Positions 1 to 6,039 of a stretch of DNA of 10,608 bases are shown in pieces. Source of the DNA: CANJUD01 sp043750035. GTDB lineage: Bacteria; Bacteroidota; Bacteroidia; UKL13-3. Location of the stretch: contig JAYVCI010000128.1 of the NCBI GenBank assembly GCA_043750035.1, positions 1 to 10,608 of the forward strand, given 5' to 3'. A model generated the notes under the pieces. The model did no database searches, was not told the origin of the DNA, and was given only the letters and a program-made list of their open reading frames with translations. The position numbers and the translations under genes were made by a program. Every line of letters starts with the position of its first letter. Position 1 is the stretch's first letter.

Positions 1-545
1 GGAAATGGAACGAGCCTCCCCCCCGGGGAGGGTGGAGGGGTCCCACGCTCCAATTTCTCCAACAATGTCTCAATTGGCTCCGACCTATTGGTTTCAGTAT
101 TATACCACGAATGGTAGAGTTTAATAAATATCCATTGGGTCCATTTGTAAAAATTAGGGTCACTCGTTTTTACTTGTCGGCTCCAGTCGAAACTAAAACC
201 GAGCATGTTCATTTGCTCACGGTAGCGTTTGATATTCTGTTCTGTCGTGATTGCTGGATGTTGTCCTGTTTGTATAGCATACTGTTCGGCAGGCAAACCA
301 AATGAATCGTAGCCCATGGGGTGCAATACATTATAGCCTCTCAATCTTTTATAACGGGCATATATATCTGATGCGATATAACCCAGCGGATGCCCCACAT
401 GCAGGCCGGCACCACTTGGATAGGGAAACATATCCAGCACATAAAACTTAGGCTTTGCAGTATTTTCAACTACTTTATATATTTGGTTTTCTTCCCAATA
501 TTTTTGCCACCGTTTTTCTATTTCTTCAAATCTATATTCGCTCAT
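1..545 (-). CDS. leuS: Leucyl-tRNA synthetase, N-terminal part (runs off window)
   Basis: Class I aminoacyl-tRNA synthetase that charges tRNA-Leu with leucine in the cytoplasm. The minus frame opens at an ATG at 545 (MSEYRFEEIEKRWQKYW) and stays open to base 1, giving 181 codons of a protein that is usually over 800 residues. Typical LeuRS features are seen: FPYPSGAGLHVGHPLGY at residues 40-56 contains the HIGH-type signature (HVGH, 49-52), followed by HPMGYDSFGLPAEQYA (75-90), the FSFDWSR block (117-123) and WTQWIF (135-140). From about residue 167 the sequence stops looking like LeuRS and becomes GTPPPSPGGRLVPF, encoded by a GC-rich palindromic stretch that looks like an in-frame repeat insertion. 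A good Bacteroidota-type promoter lies just upstream, so the gene can be transcribed separately from pnuC, whose stop is 57 bp upstream. Identification is very secure; whether the gene is intact beyond the edge cannot be seen. Confidence 0.96.
   Translation of the reverse strand, partial: MSEYRFEEIEKRWQKYWEENQIYKVVENTAKPKFYVLDMFPYPSGAGLHVGHPLGYIASDIYARYKRLRGYNVLHPMGYDSFGLPAEQYAIQTGQHPAITTEQNIKRYREQMNMLGFSFDWSRQVKTSDPNFYKWTQWIFIKLYHSWYNTETNRSEPIETLLEKLERGTPPPSPGGRLVPF
6..46. repeat. GC-rich palindromic element inside leuS
   Basis: A very GC-rich stretch in an AT-rich genome. CCTCCCC (15-21) and GGGGAGG (25-31) form a 7-bp hairpin with a CCC loop, flanked by GGAACGAG on one side and TGGAGGGGTCCC on the other. 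It is read in frame by leuS as Gly-Thr-Pro-Pro-Pro-Ser-Pro-Gly-Gly and beyond, at a point where LeuRS normally continues with an unrelated acidic/helical segment. I infer a small dispersed repeat that inserted without breaking the frame. The true left boundary may lie outside the window. Confidence 0.6.
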
Positions 546-564
546 CTGCTATAAAAGTAAGGGG

Positions 565-595
565 CAAAGTTAAGTGCAGAAAGTATGTCTCACAA
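565..595 (-). promoter_or_regulatory. Bacteroidota-type promoter of leuS
   Basis: On the minus strand a TTG (595-593) is followed after 20 bp by TAACTTTG (572-565), an exact match to the TAnnTTTG -7 consensus of Bacteroidota sigma-ABfr promoters with suitable spacing. The leuS ATG is about 20 bp downstream, giving a short leader. Seen by eye only; no transcript data. Confidence 0.55.
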
Positions 596-602
596 TTTGC
601 TT

Positions 603-1190
603 TTAGGTTTCCGTTTCTGTGGCTAATTTCTTTTTCCAACTCATCCATCCTATAATACTCATGAGCCAAAATATCGCAAACAGTATCATGGTATAATTCA
701 ATCCACGATCATAATACATATATATATAAACTGTATTCACAACTAACCAAACCAGCCAATTCTCTATTTTTTTGCGAGCTTGAAGATACTGTGCGGCAAT
801 GCTTCCCACAAAAGTAAAACTATCTAAATAAGGCAATGGGTCTTTGGTGTAATTAATTAAAAACTGAGCCAATACTGGAACTAAAGAAACGAAAATGACC
901 AGTACAATCATCAGTTCTTTTATATTACTATATGATGGATATGTAATCATTTTATTTTTAGTTTTGATAGCCCAACTATTCCAGCCATACACCAACATGC
1001 CTATATAAATTATTTGCAAAGTTCCATCTGCATAAAGTGCATTACTGTCGTGCAAAAACACAATTCCATAAGCAATTGAGCTTAAAATAAGCAGCGGCCA
1101 ACACCAAACTACCTGCTTGGTACTAAGCCAAACCCCCGCCAATCCTGCGATTGCACCAAATATTTCAAGAAAAAGGAGCAACTTGTCCAT
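603..1190 (-). CDS. pnuC: PnuC-family vitamin transporter
   Basis: Small integral membrane protein of the PnuC family, which moves nicotinamide riboside (PnuC proper) or thiamine-like compounds (PnuT and relatives) across the inner membrane by facilitated diffusion. The 195-residue product starts MDKLLLFLEIFGAIAGLAGVW and has about seven hydrophobic segments. Family-like blocks are WPLLILSSIAYGIVFLHDSN (residues 31-50), YADGTLQIIYIGMLVYGWNSW (53-73) and the C-terminal W-rich helix before SWKKK. I chose the ATG at 1190; the frame can be extended to a TTG at 1223, but that adds a hydrophilic tail (CCKNRYR) unlike the family and almost reaches the clpX start. It is divergent from clpX, with only 38 bp between the start codons, and lies 57 bp upstream of leuS. 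No riboswitch or NAD/thiamine gene is adjacent, so the substrate cannot be assigned. Confidence 0.88.
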   Translation of the reverse strand: MDKLLLFLEIFGAIAGLAGVWLSTKQVVWCWPLLILSSIAYGIVFLHDSNALYADGTLQIIYIGMLVYGWNSWAIKTKNKMITYPSYSNIKELMIVLVIFVSLVPVLAQFLINYTKDPLPYLDSFTFVGSIAAQYLQARKKIENWLVWLVVNTVYIYMYYDRGLNYTMILFAIFWLMSIIGWMSWKKKLATETET

Positions 1191-1228
1191 TCTGTACCGA
1201 TTTTTGCAACAAATAACAATCAAAAAAC

Positions 1229-2488
1229 ATGGCTAAAAAGAACAAAGAAGAATTTTGTTCCTTCTGCGGTACCCCCGCCACTCCTTTTTTATTTATGCTG
1301 GCAGGCATTGAGGGAGCATTAATCTGTGAATCGTGCATACAGAGTGCGACAGAGATATATGCAGAAGCAAACGGCAATTCCAAAAGTAAAGGGAAAAGCA
1401 AGGAAGGCAGTAGCCATAAAGAACTGAAGTTACTCAAGCCGCATGATATCAAAAGGCATTTAGATGAATATGTAATCGGACAAAACCAGGCAAAGAAAGT
1501 ATTGAGCGTGGCAGTTTACAATCACTATCAACGTATGAATGCCAAAGGCCATAAACATATTGAAGTAGAGATTGAAAAATCAAATATTCTTTTGGTTGGA
1601 GAAACAGGGACTGGCAAAACTTTACTAGCAAAAACATTGGCTAAAATCCTTAATGTGCCTTTTTGTATTGCTGATGCTACGGTGCTTACAGAAGCTGGTT
1701 ATGTGGGCGAAGATGTGGAAAGTATAATAAGCCGTTTGCTACAAGCTGCCAATTATGATGTGGCCCAAGCTGAACGTGGCATTGTGTTTATTGATGAGAT
1801 TGACAAAATATCACGCAAAAGCGACAACCCCAGTATTACCCGTGATGTAAGTGGCGAAGGGGTGCAGCAGGCCTTGCTCAAAATATTGGAAGGTGCCGTA
1901 ATCAATGTTCCCCCACAAGGTGGTCGCAAGCACCCAGAACAACAATTTGTGCAGGTAAATACTGAGAATATATTATTTGTATGCGGTGGTGCTTTTGAAG
2001 GGATTGATAAAATTATTAAAACCAGAGCCAATAGTCAAAGTATAGGATACAAAACAGCCGATGAAAAACAAACATTTGAGGATAAAGATTATTTGCAATA
2101 TTTATCGCCCGAGGATTTGCGTAAATATGGGATGATACCTGAAATTATTGGCCGTATGCCCGTGCTTGCCCACCTAGACCCACTGGATGGGGCCACACTG
2201 AAACGCATTTTGACGGAACCTAAAAATGCTTTGGTAAAACAATACAAAGCCTTATTTGAACTAAGCGGCAAAACATTGGAATTTGCCCCAGAAACTATCG
2301 ATTTTATAGTGGACAAAGCCATAGAATACAAACTTGGTGCCCGTGGTTTACGCTCGATATGCGAAAAAATAATGACAGACCACATGTTCGATTTACCTTC
2401 GCTTGATATGGTGAAACATGTAACACTGAGCCCCGAATATGCACGACAAAAATTAGAAATATTGAATTTGAAACAAAGTGCAGCCTAA
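1229..2488 (+). CDS. clpX: ATP-dependent Clp protease ATP-binding subunit ClpX
   Basis: AAA+ unfoldase that recognises tagged or specific substrates, unfolds them and feeds them into the ClpP peptidase. Full length at 419 residues. The N-terminal zinc-binding domain has C10-x2-C13 and C33-x2-C36. The AAA+ core shows Walker A GETGTGKT (124-131), the GYVG pore loop (157-160), Walker B IVFIDEID (185-192), the RKH loop (233-235), the arginine finger in EIIGR (R309) and sensor II GAR (370-372). The loop that docks into ClpP is IGY (272-274) rather than the enterobacterial IGF, a conservative change that I recall from other Bacteroidota. clpP is not next to it; the neighbours are divergent pnuC and a co-directional secreted protein 44 bp downstream. 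The ATG at 1229 gives the standard N-terminus. No exact TAnnTTTG promoter is visible in the short divergent gap. Confidence 0.98.
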   Translation: MAKKNKEEFCSFCGTPATPFLFMLAGIEGALICESCIQSATEIYAEANGNSKSKGKSKEGSSHKELKLLKPHDIKRHLDEYVIGQNQAKKVLSVAVYNHYQRMNAKGHKHIEVEIEKSNILLVGETGTGKTLLAKTLAKILNVPFCIADATVLTEAGYVGEDVESIISRLLQAANYDVAQAERGIVFIDEIDKISRKSDNPSITRDVSGEGVQQALLKILEGAVINVPPQGGRKHPEQQFVQVNTENILFVCGGAFEGIDKIIKTRANSQSIGYKTADEKQTFEDKDYLQYLSPEDLRKYGMIPEIIGRMPVLAHLDPLDGATLKRILTEPKNALVKQYKALFELSGKTLEFAPETIDFIVDKAIEYKLGARGLRSICEKIMTDHMFDLPSLDMVKHVTLSPEYARQKLEILNLKQSAA

Positions 2489-2532
2489 CAATTTATAAGT
2501 AATATTTACAAAACTAAAACAATAATAAAGAA

Positions 2533-3711
2533 ATGAAAAAAACAATTCTATCAATTATGGCCATCTGCCTTGCAAATGCGTTTGCGTTTTCGCAATGTAC
2601 CAAAACTTATAGCAGTACCGGCGTGTATCCACCACAATTGCCCGATGCTTACGAACAAGTACAATATAATCAAGAAATTGATTTTACTTTCCCTGTGGAT
2701 ACTGTAGTGCAAGGGTACTCAGTGCATATAGACAGTTTAATTATATACAAAGTAGTTGGATTTCCGGGTAGCAATTTTACCTTCAATTGCAATGTGAAAA
2801 ATTGTACCTATGTAGCTACTACTGGCATGAAATATTACCAAGGTTGCTTTATGATAAAGGGCACCGCTCCCAAAGGTTCATCGGGCACCTACAAATTAAA
2901 AGTAGATTTGGAAGGTTATTTCTCAACCCCATTCGGCTCACAAACATATATTGTAACCGACTCATCTGTTAATCTTAATGTGAATGGCTGCAATACAACT
3001 GCTAAAGTTAAAACTACTGGCAATACTATGTTTTGCAAAGGAGGAAGTGTAAAACTAAACGCATCAGGTGGTAACAAATTTCAATGGTTAAAATATGATG
3101 TTGTTATGCCAAATGATACTACAGATAGCATTATCGTAACTACTTATGGTGTTTACAGAGCCTTAGTATGGGATGCAGCTACAGGCTGTTTCGATACTTC
3201 ATCTACGAATATGATAATTGTATTACCAGTACCTACCAAGCCTACAGTAACTGCTGGTGCTACAACAATTACAACAAGTGCGACCGGTGTAACTTATCAA
3301 TGGTATAAAGATACTACTTTAATAGTTGGGGCTACTTCGCAAACATATACACCATTAACTAATGGCAAATACAAATTAAGAGTGATGAATACAGAAGGTT
3401 GTGTGAATTTTAGTGATGCATACGATTTCAAAAATACCAATATTACTGATATAATCGGATTGCATTCATTGAATGTATTCCCTAACCCTACAAGTAATAT
3501 GGCTAATTTAGAATTCATTTCTGCTACCAAGCAGGCTGTTCAAATTTCTATTATAGACGTAAACGGAAAAATTATCATGACCCAAAGTATAAATAGCAAT
3601 ACCAATAAAAACACCATTGCACTTGATTTAAGCAGCTATGCCAAAGGAATCTATTTGGTAAAACTACAAACCAATAATGGCCAACAAATACAACGCCTAA
3701 CGGTGGAATAA
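2533..3711 (+). CDS. Secreted protein with T9SS C-terminal sorting domain
   Basis: Exported protein of 392 residues with no recognised enzyme domain. It begins with a Sec signal peptide (MKKTILSIMAICLANAFAFS, cleavage near residues 20-21). Residues about 30-150 form a beta-rich region starting LPDAYEQVQYNQEIDFTFP, a type often seen at the start of Bacteroidota surface proteins. Two Ig/PKD-like segments follow, roughly 157-231 and 235-299, the second with TYQWYKD and a GKYKLRV...EGC pattern. The end (about 314-392) is a type A T9SS sorting domain: NVFPNPTSN, then IIDVNGKII, then SYAKGIYLVKLQT and a QRLTVE end. By family knowledge this tail directs export through the outer membrane and anchoring or release at the surface. 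Paired cysteines (86/91, 153/168, 219/290) suit an extracellular protein. It may be co-transcribed with clpX (44-bp gap), and a hairpin terminator follows. An adhesin or matrix role is a guess. Confidence 0.9.
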   Translation: MKKTILSIMAICLANAFAFSQCTKTYSSTGVYPPQLPDAYEQVQYNQEIDFTFPVDTVVQGYSVHIDSLIIYKVVGFPGSNFTFNCNVKNCTYVATTGMKYYQGCFMIKGTAPKGSSGTYKLKVDLEGYFSTPFGSQTYIVTDSSVNLNVNGCNTTAKVKTTGNTMFCKGGSVKLNASGGNKFQWLKYDVVMPNDTTDSIIVTTYGVYRALVWDAATGCFDTSSTNMIIVLPVPTKPTVTAGATTITTSATGVTYQWYKDTTLIVGATSQTYTPLTNGKYKLRVMNTEGCVNFSDAYDFKNTNITDIIGLHSLNVFPNPTSNMANLEFISATKQAVQISIIDVNGKIIMTQSINSNTNKNTIALDLSSYAKGIYLVKLQTNNGQQIQRLTVE

Positions 3712-3733
3712 ATAAACATTTTCAATAAACTAG

Positions 3734-3779
3734 AAACGGGCACTATAAAGAGTAATCAATTCTTTAAGTGCCCGTTTTT
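3734..3779 (+). terminator. Rho-independent terminator after the T9SS protein
   Basis: AAACGGGCACT (3734-3744) pairs perfectly with AGTGCCCGTTT (3767-3777). The stem continues with TAAAGA (3746-3751) against TCTTTA (3761-3766) across a single bulged A, leaving a 9-nt loop. The T-tract runs 3775-3779. It lies 23 bp after the stop of the plus-strand gene and 23 bp before the stop of the convergent minus-strand gene, so it may serve both, though the T-tract is better on the plus strand. Confidence 0.88.
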
Positions 3780-3801
3780 CAATTAAATCAATTAAAACAA
3801 A

Positions 3802-4707
3802 TTAAGCTAAATCACCTAGCCCATCTATATCATCATCCATATCTTGTGGGTACATATAGCTTTTAAAACGTGCTATAACTCCCGTTAGTACCAGTATATA
3901 ATATATTGCAAATAAAAGAGCCAGTAGTATTATGAAGCCATACCCGATATAATCTCGGGTAAACCACAATGATAATCCAGTGGGCGGTTTTGTTTCATTA
4001 TCCGAAACTGGTAAATTAATACTATATTCACCTGCATTTTTACTGTTTTGCGAAATCAAGTGGGTTAAACTTGCAGGATTTTTTTTGTTTAAAATGGTTT
4101 TCACACCGCTGCTGTCGAGCAATTGTATTACTTTATTAAGCAATTTTTCATCGGTGGAATATTTTAAAAACGTCTGCCTGTCTATACCATCCGTAACAGC
4201 CCACAGAGCAAATTGACCGGTGAGGTTTTGCATATCGTCATGCTCTATCCGGTTCACCACTTTCAATAATCTACTGAGACAAACTGAACCTATCTCGTAA
4301 TGTATTCCTCTGCGTGGCACCTCCTTATTTATTTCGGCACACATCGCATACAACTTGAACTTAAATTTCTCTTTGCCCAATAAATCAATTTTAACAAGCT
4401 TGGTGATAATTGTATTTTGAACAGTGGTATCGTCACTGTACAATTCCAGCCCATTATCTATTTGCAGATATATATCAGAATCTAGCTTGTTTTTTATTTC
4501 ACCTATAATGCACTTTCCATAGTGAACACCATTTTGGTCTATTACTTCCTTGAATGCTTTTTTGTCAAATGCCCCTTGTAACTTTAGGGTAATCCAGTCA
4601 TTATCCAAAGCTGTTTGAATAGGGACATATTGCTGCGAAAACAACACAGAACCCCAACAAACAAAGGCCGACAGAAATATGATATGTTTTAGTTTACTAC
4701 CCAACAA
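3802..4707 (-). CDS. Unrecognised exported, membrane-anchored protein
   Basis: Not a family I can name. The 301-residue product has a signal peptide (SKLKHIIFLSAFVCWGSVLFSQ, residues 4-25), an extracytoplasmic region of about 225 residues, one strong transmembrane helix (about 254-277), then a short basic stretch (ARFKSYMYPQ) and an acidic end (DMDDDIDGLGDLA), predicting the C-terminus in the cytoplasm. The soluble part has a beta-rich stretch (TVQNTIITKLVKIDLLGKEKFKFKLYAMCAEI), a PRRG motif and a helical part with GQFALWAVTDG (164-174). The cysteines at residues 66 and 123 lie in the soluble part. No ATG opens the frame: an in-frame stop (TAA) is at 4716-4714 and the only early starts are TTG at 4707 or 4704. 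An out-of-frame ATG at 4714 raises the possibility of a small frame error at the 5' end. A well-placed promoter precedes it. It stands alone and is convergent with the T9SS gene. Confidence 0.78.
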   Translation of the reverse strand: MLGSKLKHIIFLSAFVCWGSVLFSQQYVPIQTALDNDWITLKLQGAFDKKAFKEVIDQNGVHYGKCIIGEIKNKLDSDIYLQIDNGLELYSDDTTVQNTIITKLVKIDLLGKEKFKFKLYAMCAEINKEVPRRGIHYEIGSVCLSRLLKVVNRIEHDDMQNLTGQFALWAVTDGIDRQTFLKYSTDEKLLNKVIQLLDSSGVKTILNKKNPASLTHLISQNSKNAGEYSINLPVSDNETKPPTGLSLWFTRDYIGYGFIILLALLFAIYYILVLTGVIARFKSYMYPQDMDDDIDGLGDLA

Positions 4708-4726
4708 AAGCCATTATAGGCGGGTT

Positions 4727-4755
4727 CAAATCTAGTACAGTACACGGGGCTACAA
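4727..4755 (-). promoter_or_regulatory. Bacteroidota-type promoter of the membrane protein gene
   Basis: On the minus strand TTG (4755-4753), an 18-bp spacer and TAGATTTG (4734-4727) match the TTG/TAnnTTTG consensus exactly. The predicted start of transcription is about 4720, only 10-15 nt before the TTG start codon, so the leader would be very short. This supports a gene start near 4707. Confidence 0.55.
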
Positions 4756-4892
4756 CCGATGAAGTTTTAAACTTTTGACACTGTTTTTTTTAAATGTGTT
4801 TGCTTTTTTAGACAGGTAGTATCAAGTAGCCCAGCGATTCTGCATGATGCACTAGTGTTGTGTTAATTGTCGATTGACGTATAATACCGAAA

Positions 4893-4948
4893 CTGTATTT
4901 GTATTAGACCAATAATTGTTTTTGGGCAAGTGACCTAAACAAATACAG
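4893..4948. repeat. Long imperfect hairpin in the intergenic region
   Basis: CTGTATTTGT (4893-4902) pairs with ACAAATACAG (4939-4948). After one unpaired A (4903), TTAG (4904-4907) pairs with CTAA (4935-4938), giving 14 pairs around a 27-nt loop. The loop holds GGGCAAGTG, complementary to 5059-5067. There is no T-tract, so it is not a simple terminator. It may be a structured RNA or a mobile-element end; which cannot be told from sequence. Confidence 0.55.
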
Positions 4949-4968
4949 CACTTCCCTCCGATTTTTTT

Positions 4969-5040
4969 GATTAATATGATTGGTGTGATTAATATATATA
5001 ATACTATTACTGCCTCTGGTTGGTGTTGTCACCAACCAGA
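4969..5040. repeat. Intergenic repeat unit, copy 1
   Basis: GATT occurs at 4969, 4978 and 4987, an exact 9-bp period (GATTAATAT, GATTGGTGT, GATTAATAT). About 20 bp later comes a perfect palindrome: TCTGGTTGGTG (5015-5025), loop TTGT, CACCAACCAGA (5030-5040), with 11-bp arms. A GCACTTCCC segment just before the array (4948-4956) has a counterpart before copy 2. Confidence 0.75.
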
Positions 5041-5083
5041 ACGGGAGCATACTTTCTGCACTTGCCCGCACTGTCTGAAATAT

Positions 5084-5156
5084 GATTTATAAGATTAATA
5101 TGATTGGGATGATTTATTATATAGTGCCTCTGCTTGGTGTTGTCACCAACCACAGA
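5084..5156. repeat. Intergenic repeat unit, copy 2
   Basis: GATT occurs at 5084, 5093, 5102 and 5111, again with an exact 9-bp period, and GATTAATATGATTGG is identical to copy 1. The palindrome is TTGGTG (5134-5139), TTGT, CACCAA (5144-5149), with outer TCTG (5129-5132) and CAGA (5153-5156) arms still complementary, as if the outer stem is kept while inner bases drifted. The stretch GCCTCTG-TTGGTGTTGTCACCAACCA is shared with copy 1 except for one base. Confidence 0.75.
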
Positions 5157-5181
5157 CTATATTTTATTTTTTATTTGATAC

Positions 5182-5197
5182 CAGGTGTTTCCACCTG
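5182..5197. repeat. Degenerate third palindrome of the same pattern
   Basis: CAGGTG (5182-5187), loop TTTC, CACCTG (5192-5197). It keeps the GGTG-4nt-CACC core of the two palindromes upstream but lacks the GATT array. It lies about 50 bp past the terC stop and has no T-tract in that direction. Confidence 0.5.
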
Positions 5198-5245
5198 ACA
5201 TATTTCTCTGTTCATAATTATATACAAATAACTACTCTAAAAATT

Positions 5246-5989
5246 TTATGGATTCAGATTGTTTTTCAGTTTAACAGGTTTGCTCTTCTTACGCATAATA
5301 ATATTGAGACTTTCTACTGCCAATGAGAATGCCATAGCAAAGTATACATAGCCTTTTTCTATCTCTTTATGGAAACCTTCCATCACTAACATAAAACCAA
5401 TGATTAAAAGAAAAGAAAGGGCCAACATTTTCATACTGGGGTGGCGGTTAATAAAGCGGCTAACCAAACCTGAAAAGGCCAGCATAACTAGCATGGAGAT
5501 AATAACGGCAGCAACCATTATTTCTATAACACGCGAAAGGCCAACAGCGGTAATAATTGAATCAAATGAGAATACAATATCAATTAATATAACTTGCATT
5601 ACCACCGCGGTAAATACACTCTTTGCATTACTGTCGAAATTTTCGTCTTCGCCCTCCAGTTTGTTATATATTTCCATAGTAGTTTTATATATCAGGAAAA
5701 AACCACCACCCAATAAAATTAAATCGCGGGCACTGAAGCTAAAGTCGAAAAGTGAAAAAATTTCTGCGGTCATGCCTGCTAGGTAGCTGATAAAGGCCAA
5801 TAGTATTATCCTAATTATTAAAGCCAGCGAAAGCCCGATAGCACGTCCTTTTGCCTGCTGGTGAGAGGGCAGCCTGCTAGTTACTATTGATACAAATATT
5901 ACATTGTCTACGCCCAAAATAATCTCCATACCTGTAAGGGTAAGTAGTGTGAGCAAATTGTCGGTATTAGTGAATACGGATAAGTCCAT
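5246..5989 (-). CDS. TerC-family integral membrane protein
   Basis: Inner-membrane protein of the TerC/YgdQ family (247 residues, usual length for the short form without CBS or CorC domains). Members include the manganese exporters Alx and MeeY/YceF-type proteins, and proteins linked to tellurite resistance or to metal loading of exported proteins. About seven to eight hydrophobic helices are seen. The family's two acidic membrane motifs are present: ME-IILGVDN (residues 21-29) and LIDIVFSFDS (135-144), which by family knowledge line the metal path. A charged loop EGEDENFDSNAKS (112-124) separates the halves, and the end is basic (MRKKSKPVKLKNN). It begins with ATG at 5989, 50 bp after miaA, and is probably at the end of that transcription unit. 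A near-consensus -7 box (TTAATTTG) ends about 12 bp before the ATG, but no -33 partner is clear. Substrate unproven; Mn2+ is the best guess. Confidence 0.92.
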   Translation of the reverse strand: MDLSVFTNTDNLLTLLTLTGMEIILGVDNVIFVSIVTSRLPSHQQAKGRAIGLSLALIIRIILLAFISYLAGMTAEIFSLFDFSFSARDLILLGGGFFLIYKTTMEIYNKLEGEDENFDSNAKSVFTAVVMQVILIDIVFSFDSIITAVGLSRVIEIMVAAVIISMLVMLAFSGLVSRFINRHPSMKMLALSFLLIIGFMLVMEGFHKEIEKGYVYFAMAFSLAVESLNIIMRKKSKPVKLKNNLNP

Positions 5990-6020
5990 TTTTATACTGC
6001 AAATTAAGAGGATTTTTTGC

Positions 6021-6038
6021 TCCCGATTACTATCGGGA
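6021..6038. repeat. TCCCGAT/ATCGGGA palindrome after miaA
   Basis: TCCCGAT (6021-6027), loop TACT, ATCGGGA (6032-6038). It starts one base after the miaA stop codon. It has the same arms as the perfect palindromes at 7044-7061 and 7828-7845. No T-tract follows in the miaA direction, so it is not a classical terminator. Confidence 0.75.
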
Positions 6039-6039
6039 C

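Larger units (their letters stand above)
4715..5245. other. Gene-free repeat-rich region of about 530 bp
   Basis: No plausible coding frame on either strand. Apart from the promoter at 4727-4755 it contains a long imperfect hairpin (4893-4948), two copies of a repeat unit (about 4946-5040 and 5058-5156) made of a 9-bp-period GATT array followed by a palindrome, and a third degenerate palindrome (5182-5197). A 9-bp inverted repeat, GGGCAAGTG (4924-4932) and CACTTGCCC (5059-5067), links the hairpin loop with the start of the second unit. The part 4756-4890 shows nothing that I can name. Confidence 0.7.

Noticed and set aside
111..305. Plus-strand open frame of 64 codons
   Set aside because: It is antisense to leuS, whose conserved motifs are read on the minus strand without interruption through the same bases.
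546..602. Riboswitch controlling pnuC or leuS (thiamine or NAD type)
   Set aside because: The gap is too short and lacks any conserved aptamer core; pnuC itself has only 38 bp before the divergent clpX start.
1191..1223. Extended pnuC start at TTG 1223
   Set aside because: It adds a polar, cysteine-containing N-terminus unlike PnuC proteins and nearly touches the clpX start; the ATG at 1190 gives the usual hydrophobic beginning.
3942..3960. ACCCGA/TCGGGT inverted repeat inside the membrane protein gene
   Set aside because: The arms are only 6 bp and the encoded residues (TRDYIG) fit smoothly before the membrane helix; not enough to call an inserted element.
4721..4745. GGTTCAAATC resembling a tRNA T-arm loop
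   Set aside because: The bases either side do not pair to form a T-stem, and no anticodon or acceptor stem can be drawn nearby. It overlaps a good promoter on the minus strand.
4969..5156. Periodic GATT units and repeated palindromes as a CRISPR array
   Set aside because: The period is 9 bp, there are no 25-40 bp repeats with unique spacers, and no cas gene is present.
5400..5786. Plus-strand open frame of 128 codons
   Set aside because: It is antisense to terC, low in complexity (rich in Ile, Ser, Thr) and has no recognisable domain; terC on the other strand is certain.
6021..6038. Palindrome after miaA as a rho-independent terminator
   Set aside because: In the direction of miaA transcription it is followed by an A-run, not T, and only about 30 bp separate it from the terC start.
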